Positions 61,110 through 64,000 of a stretch of 64,000 nt of DNA are shown in pieces. The position numbers and the translations under genes were made by a program. The stretch is from positions 806,001 to 870,000 of the forward strand of contig NZ_CP073089.1 in NCBI RefSeq assembly GCF_018137945.1, given 5' to 3'. Positions within the stretch are counted from its first letter, which is position 1; the number at the start of each line of letters is the position of its first letter. This stretch comes from Brevibacterium sp. W7.2 (GTDB lineage: Bacteria; Actinomycetota; Actinomycetes; Actinomycetales; Brevibacteriaceae). The notes beneath the pieces are model-generated. The model had not been told where the DNA came from and ran no database searches. It saw only the letters and a list, made by a program, of their open reading frames with translations.

Positions 61110-62405
61110 ATGGATGATCGTCGCACTCTGACCCCGGCCCTGCTCGGGCTCGTGTGGTCGGCGATGTTCGGCTTCTCCGGGTTCTTCCTCAGCTATTCGA
61201 CGATGGTCTCGATCGGGGCGATCGGCGGGCTCGCGACCGTGACCGGCGGCGCGGTGCTGACGACGATGATGATCGGCGTCATCGCCGTCCAGCCCTTCGC
61301 CCCGTGGCTGGGCGCGCGGCTCGGCCTGCGCTCGGCCCTGCTCGTCGCCCTCGGACTCCAGGTGCTCGGGCAGGTGTGCGGCCTCATCGTGACGCAGCCG
61401 CTGCTCAGCCTCGTCCTCGCCGGGGTGTTCGGCGGCATGGGGTTCGGCCTCTTCGTCGTCCTCGCCAACGCCGCGGTCCCGGGGACGGTGGCACCGCGCC
61501 GGTTGGGGAAGGCGCTCGGCATCTTCGGCGGCATCACCTCGCTCGCGGCGGCCCTCGGTGCGCCGTTCGGCCTGTGGCTCATCGGCGTCGTCCCCGTGTG
61601 GTCGTTCCGCCTCATCGCGTGCGGAACCCTGCTGCTCGCCGCACCGACGATCATCCGCTTCCTGCCCGGGCGTGTGCCGGTCCCGCCGCCCGGCGCCGAG
61701 CGCGACGGGCTGCCGGGCACACACCGCGCCGTTGACGCTGATGCTCAGGCTTCAGGCCATGACGCTGGTGCCCGGGGGTCGGGCGCCGACGTCGGTGCCC
61801 GGGGTTCGGGCCCTGATGCCGGCCGCGAGGTGTCCTCGCAGGGCCGGCACCGCCTCGGCGAGATCCTTCCTCTGCTCACCATGCTCGCGCCGTTCCTCAT
61901 CGGCATGGTCACCTTCGGACTCATCGTCGGCTTCGGTCCAGGGGAGGGGATCGCCACTCCGGCGATCTACATCGGGATCATGCAGGTGTTCTCCGTCATC
62001 GGGCGCTTCGCCGCCGGAGCCGTCGCCGATGCGCGCTCGCCGCTCGGGCTCAACCTCGCCGGTGTCGGCCTGGCCGCCTGCGGCTTCATCGTCACGGCGA
62101 TCACCGGCGGGGGAGTCGTCCTCGGGCTGGCGATGGCGGTGGTCGGGCTGGGGCTGGGCACCCTCCAGTCGGCGAGCCTCGTCATGGCGTTCACCGCCGT
62201 GAGCACTCCGGCGCGGGCGAGCGTCGCGTGGAACATGAGCTTCGACATCGGCCTCGGCATCGCCGGGGTCATCGGCGGGGTGGGGTTCACCTACCTCGGC
62301 GACACCGTGACCTTCCTGCTGTGCGCCGGGATCCTCCTGCTCGCGGGACTCGTGTCATGGATCGTCGCCGCGCGGCGAGCCGGCACATCGGGTGGCCGGG
62401 ACTAG
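61110..62405 (+). CDS. MFS transporter
   Basis: 431 residues, 12 membrane segments in two halves. The first half has SYSTMVSIGAIGGLATVTGGAVLTTMMIGVIAVQPFAPWLGARLGLR; the second has GRFAAGAVADARSPLGL. The central loop (about 190-250) contains short Gly/Ala/Asp repeats (GARGSGADVGARGSGPDAG). It resembles YfcJ-like or arabinose-exporter-like MFS proteins; substrate unknown. TAACGT lies exactly six bases before ATG 61110, indicating a leaderless mRNA. Divergent from the HhH protein gene. Confidence 0.82.
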   Translation: MDDRRTLTPALLGLVWSAMFGFSGFFLSYSTMVSIGAIGGLATVTGGAVLTTMMIGVIAVQPFAPWLGARLGLRSALLVALGLQVLGQVCGLIVTQPLLSLVLAGVFGGMGFGLFVVLANAAVPGTVAPRRLGKALGIFGGITSLAAALGAPFGLWLIGVVPVWSFRLIACGTLLLAAPTIIRFLPGRVPVPPPGAERDGLPGTHRAVDADAQASGHDAGARGSGADVGARGSGPDAGREVSSQGRHRLGEILPLLTMLAPFLIGMVTFGLIVGFGPGEGIATPAIYIGIMQVFSVIGRFAAGAVADARSPLGLNLAGVGLAACGFIVTAITGGGVVLGLAMAVVGLGLGTLQSASLVMAFTAVSTPARASVAWNMSFDIGLGIAGVIGGVGFTYLGDTVTFLLCAGILLLAGLVSWIVAARRAGTSGGRD

Positions 62406-62484
62406 AGGGAGCAGACCGCGGATTTCACCCTGGACCCGGCGCAGACTCCGAGACTGGCCAAGATGAGTGCGCGCAGTGGCCGGG

Positions 62485-62856
62485 TCACTCAGCCTCGGTG
62501 TCGAGGGAGGCGAGGAGTTCGACGGCGGCATGAGCATAGTCGCCGATCCACCGGTCGTGGATCCGCTTGATCGGCAACGGAGCCAGGGCGAGCACCCGGG
62601 TCCGGCCGACCCTGCGACCGGTGAGCAACTCGGCGTGTTCGAGCACACGGATGTGCTGGAGGACCGTCGTGCGATCGAGGTCGGGAAACTCGGCGGCGAC
62701 GGCGCCGGTCGTCCGCGGTTCGGCGCGGAGGAGGTCGAGGATGCGACGCCGGGTCGGATTCGCCAGCGCCTTGAACACCGCGTCGTCGCGAGAGTCGGCG
62801 GATCCGCTTTCCGCGCGGTCGCCTCGGCGCGAACCTGTTCCCTTCTCCTCAGACAT
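62485..62856 (-). CDS. ArsR-family winged-helix regulator
   Basis: 123 residues. A disordered N-terminus (1-24) followed by a classic ArsR fold: DDAVFKALANPTRRRILDLLRAEPRTTGAVAAEF, RTTVLQHIRVLEHAELLTGRRVGRTRVLAL, and a C-terminal dimer helix (RWIGDYAHAAVELLASL). No metal-binding cysteines, so it is of the non-metal class that usually pairs with an SRPBCC gene. It is divergent from that gene with only 16 bases between start codons, and probably represses both. Confidence 0.9.
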   Translation of the reverse strand: MSEEKGTGSRRGDRAESGSADSRDDAVFKALANPTRRRILDLLRAEPRTTGAVAAEFPDLDRTTVLQHIRVLEHAELLTGRRVGRTRVLALAPLPIKRIHDRWIGDYAHAAVELLASLDTEAE

Positions 62857-62874
62857 GTGGTAAAAATATCACAT
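62855..62874. promoter_or_regulatory. Palindromic operator shared by two overlapping leaderless promoters
   Basis: ATGTGGTA-AAAA-TATCACAT, symmetrical except for one pair. Rightward, TAAAAA (62861-62866) then six bases then ATG 62873; leftward, TATTTT then six bases then ATG 62856. One ArsR dimer here would cover both -10 elements and both start codons. Confidence 0.7.
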
Positions 62875-63361
62875 GAATGATGAGCAGAACGACAAGCAGG
62901 CCCCGCTGGAGGAGCTCTCCTTCACGGTCACCGGCTACATCTCGAAGACGCCCCATGAGACCTATGAGGCGGTGGCCGACCCCGAGCAGCTCTCGAAGTA
63001 CTTCACGACCGGCGGCGCCCGCGGTCGACTCGACCCCGGCGCCGAGGTGACCTGGGACTTCGCTGACTTCCCTGGGCGCTTCCCGGTCGATGTCATCGAG
63101 ACCATCCCCGATGAGAAGATCGTCATCGCGTGGGAGGGCTCGGAGCACACGACGACCCCGAAGACGACGACGACCTTCGAGTTCGCGCCGGTCGACAATG
63201 GAACCCGCACGCTCGTGACGATCACGGAGAAGGCGTGGAAGACGACCGTCGGCGGAGCCGAGGGTGCCTTCGGCAACTCGATGGGCTGGACCGGTATGCT
63301 CGCCGCGCTCAAGGCGTGGGTCGAATACGGCATCAACCTCCGCGAGGGCTTCTACAAGTAG
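62873..63361 (+). CDS. SRPBCC/AHSA1-type protein
   Basis: 162 residues in one START/AHSA1 fold: TGYISKTPHETYEAVADPEQLSKYFTTG, VTWDFADFPGRFPVDVIETIPDEKIVIAWEG and the terminal helix GWTGMLAALKAWVEYGINLREG. These proteins bind hydrophobic ligands; the ArsR-SRPBCC pair is widespread in actinobacteria but its role is largely unknown. The ATG at 62873 lies in the palindromic operator and follows a -10-like TAAAAA by six bases. Confidence 0.9.
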   Translation: MNDEQNDKQAPLEELSFTVTGYISKTPHETYEAVADPEQLSKYFTTGGARGRLDPGAEVTWDFADFPGRFPVDVIETIPDEKIVIAWEGSEHTTTPKTTTTFEFAPVDNGTRTLVTITEKAWKTTVGGAEGAFGNSMGWTGMLAALKAWVEYGINLREGFYK

Positions 63362-63496
63362 GCCGTGGCCAGTGGCGGGCGTTGATCGGCCACAACATCG
63401 CGGCGACCACGCGCCCTCGACCAACCTCAAGCGCGCCTTCATGGCCGCACGCCACGACCACCGGCGTCCCTGACGGTGATCAGTTAGGTTGGATGC

Positions 63497-63988
63497 ATGG
63501 TGCTCGGCAAATGGGGAACAGTCTGGCGATTCGTCGTTCTCGCTGGGGGAATCGGCGGACTCGGTGGGGTGGTCACCATGGTGCTCCTCCTGCTGGTTCC
63601 GCAGATAGTCACGGGGGACGGTATGTCGATCGGGCCTGTGGACGGCTTCCTCGTCGCCACACGGTGGGCCCTTGGCATCGGCATCGGATTGGGCGTGGTC
63701 ATGGGCATTCCGTGCAGTTTCGTCGTTCGGAGGACGGCGCCACGGCTGCATGGTCGTCTGAGCGCGGTGGTCTTCTGCTTCGTTCTCGGATTCGCCGCGG
63801 CTCTGACCCCAGTGATGCTCGTCAGCCTGGCCTCGGGCAGCTTCGTCCGGCCCCCGCCGATCGCGGTCTGGGAGTATGTGCTTTCACTGGCCAGTCTCAG
63901 CCTGCCCGCCGGCATCCTCACTGCATTGGCGTCGCCCCTCATCTTCGCACCGGCCGAGACACCGGCGCGCACGAGAACCGTGCCCTAG
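63497..63988 (+). CDS. Hypothetical four-helix membrane protein
   Basis: 163 residues with four hydrophobic segments (about 12-36, 55-75, 88-110 and 125-150) and short polar loops. Conserved-domain assignment is not possible by eye. TAGGTT lies six bases before ATG 63497, so a leaderless start is likely and supports this being a real gene. Codon use is somewhat more mixed than in core genes. It is complete within the window. Confidence 0.7.
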   Translation: MVLGKWGTVWRFVVLAGGIGGLGGVVTMVLLLLVPQIVTGDGMSIGPVDGFLVATRWALGIGIGLGVVMGIPCSFVVRRTAPRLHGRLSAVVFCFVLGFAAALTPVMLVSLASGSFVRPPPIAVWEYVLSLASLSLPAGILTALASPLIFAPAETPARTRTVP

Positions 63989-64000
63989 ATTCGGTGCGGC

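Overview
The window is very GC-rich (G or C at almost every third codon position), densely coded on both strands, and uses many GTG and some TTG starts. It carries actinobacterial markers: a DtxR with the full set of metal ligands, a cold-shock protein with a C-terminal extension, DUF3027, a bacterial XPB helicase pair, and a SepX/GlpR-like division protein. The best reading is a chromosomal segment of a Gram-positive actinobacterium of the Micrococcales, probably Brevibacterium or a close relative. The genus is inferred from overall gene content and was not checked by a search. No prophage, IS element, CRISPR array or rRNA was seen; there is one tRNA.

Layout. 1-6616: DNA repair and core genes (XPB N-terminus, XPB-associated protein, small membrane protein, CspB, DUF3027, MFS exporter, DUF456), ordered much like M. 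tuberculosis Rv0861c-Rv0884c. 6617-7534: a non-coding array of four long tandem repeats between convergent genes. 7535-12000: serC and pdxH (divergent, both tied to PLP chemistry), a ketoglutarate-semialdehyde-type dehydrogenase, dtxR. 12001-16711: NlpC/P60 cell-wall hydrolase, HNH endonuclease, universal stress protein, permease, tRNA-Arg(CCT). 16819-22465: a giant helicase-like protein with eroded catalytic motifs and a small overlapping partner. 22546-28570: mscL, a SAF protein, an FmdB/Ruc-like zinc ribbon, 5-FTHF cyclo-ligase, galU, rimJ and a sepX/glpR homologue, matching the M. tuberculosis Rv0985c-Rv0996 order but without the gephyrin-like moeA/glp gene.

28665-32613 is an accessory cluster with more mixed codon use: an M20 peptidase translationally coupled to an AbgT transporter, with a divergent two-module Lrp/AsnC regulator. 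It looks like uptake and cleavage of p-aminobenzoyl-glutamate or similar acyl-amino acids. 32615-36710: orphan Imm5-like gene, gabD, a MerR regulator facing a DUF2306 membrane protein, and a small acetyltransferase. 36869-43514: acetyltransferase, epoxide hydrolase with a divergent WYL regulator (also foreign-looking codon use), MatC-type carrier, YeiH-type exporter with a divergent LysR. 43689-53849: sulfur amino-acid PLP enzyme, enoyl-CoA hydratase plus acyl-CoA ligase, YceI, ChrA, acetyltransferase, hydroxyacyl-CoA dehydrogenase, NTF2-like protein, aldehyde dehydrogenase. 54032-63988: AtoE, BetT, group II decarboxylase, a zinc-less Tag glycosylase, NUDIX hydrolase, HhH protein, MFS, ArsR/SRPBCC pair, membrane protein.

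A recurring regulatory theme is leaderless transcription. Many genes, especially divergent pairs, have a TANNNT -10 hexamer followed by 6-7 bases and then the start codon, with no Shine-Dalgarno. Several local regulators sit beside clear palindromes overlapping these promoters (MerR, WYL, LysR, ArsR).
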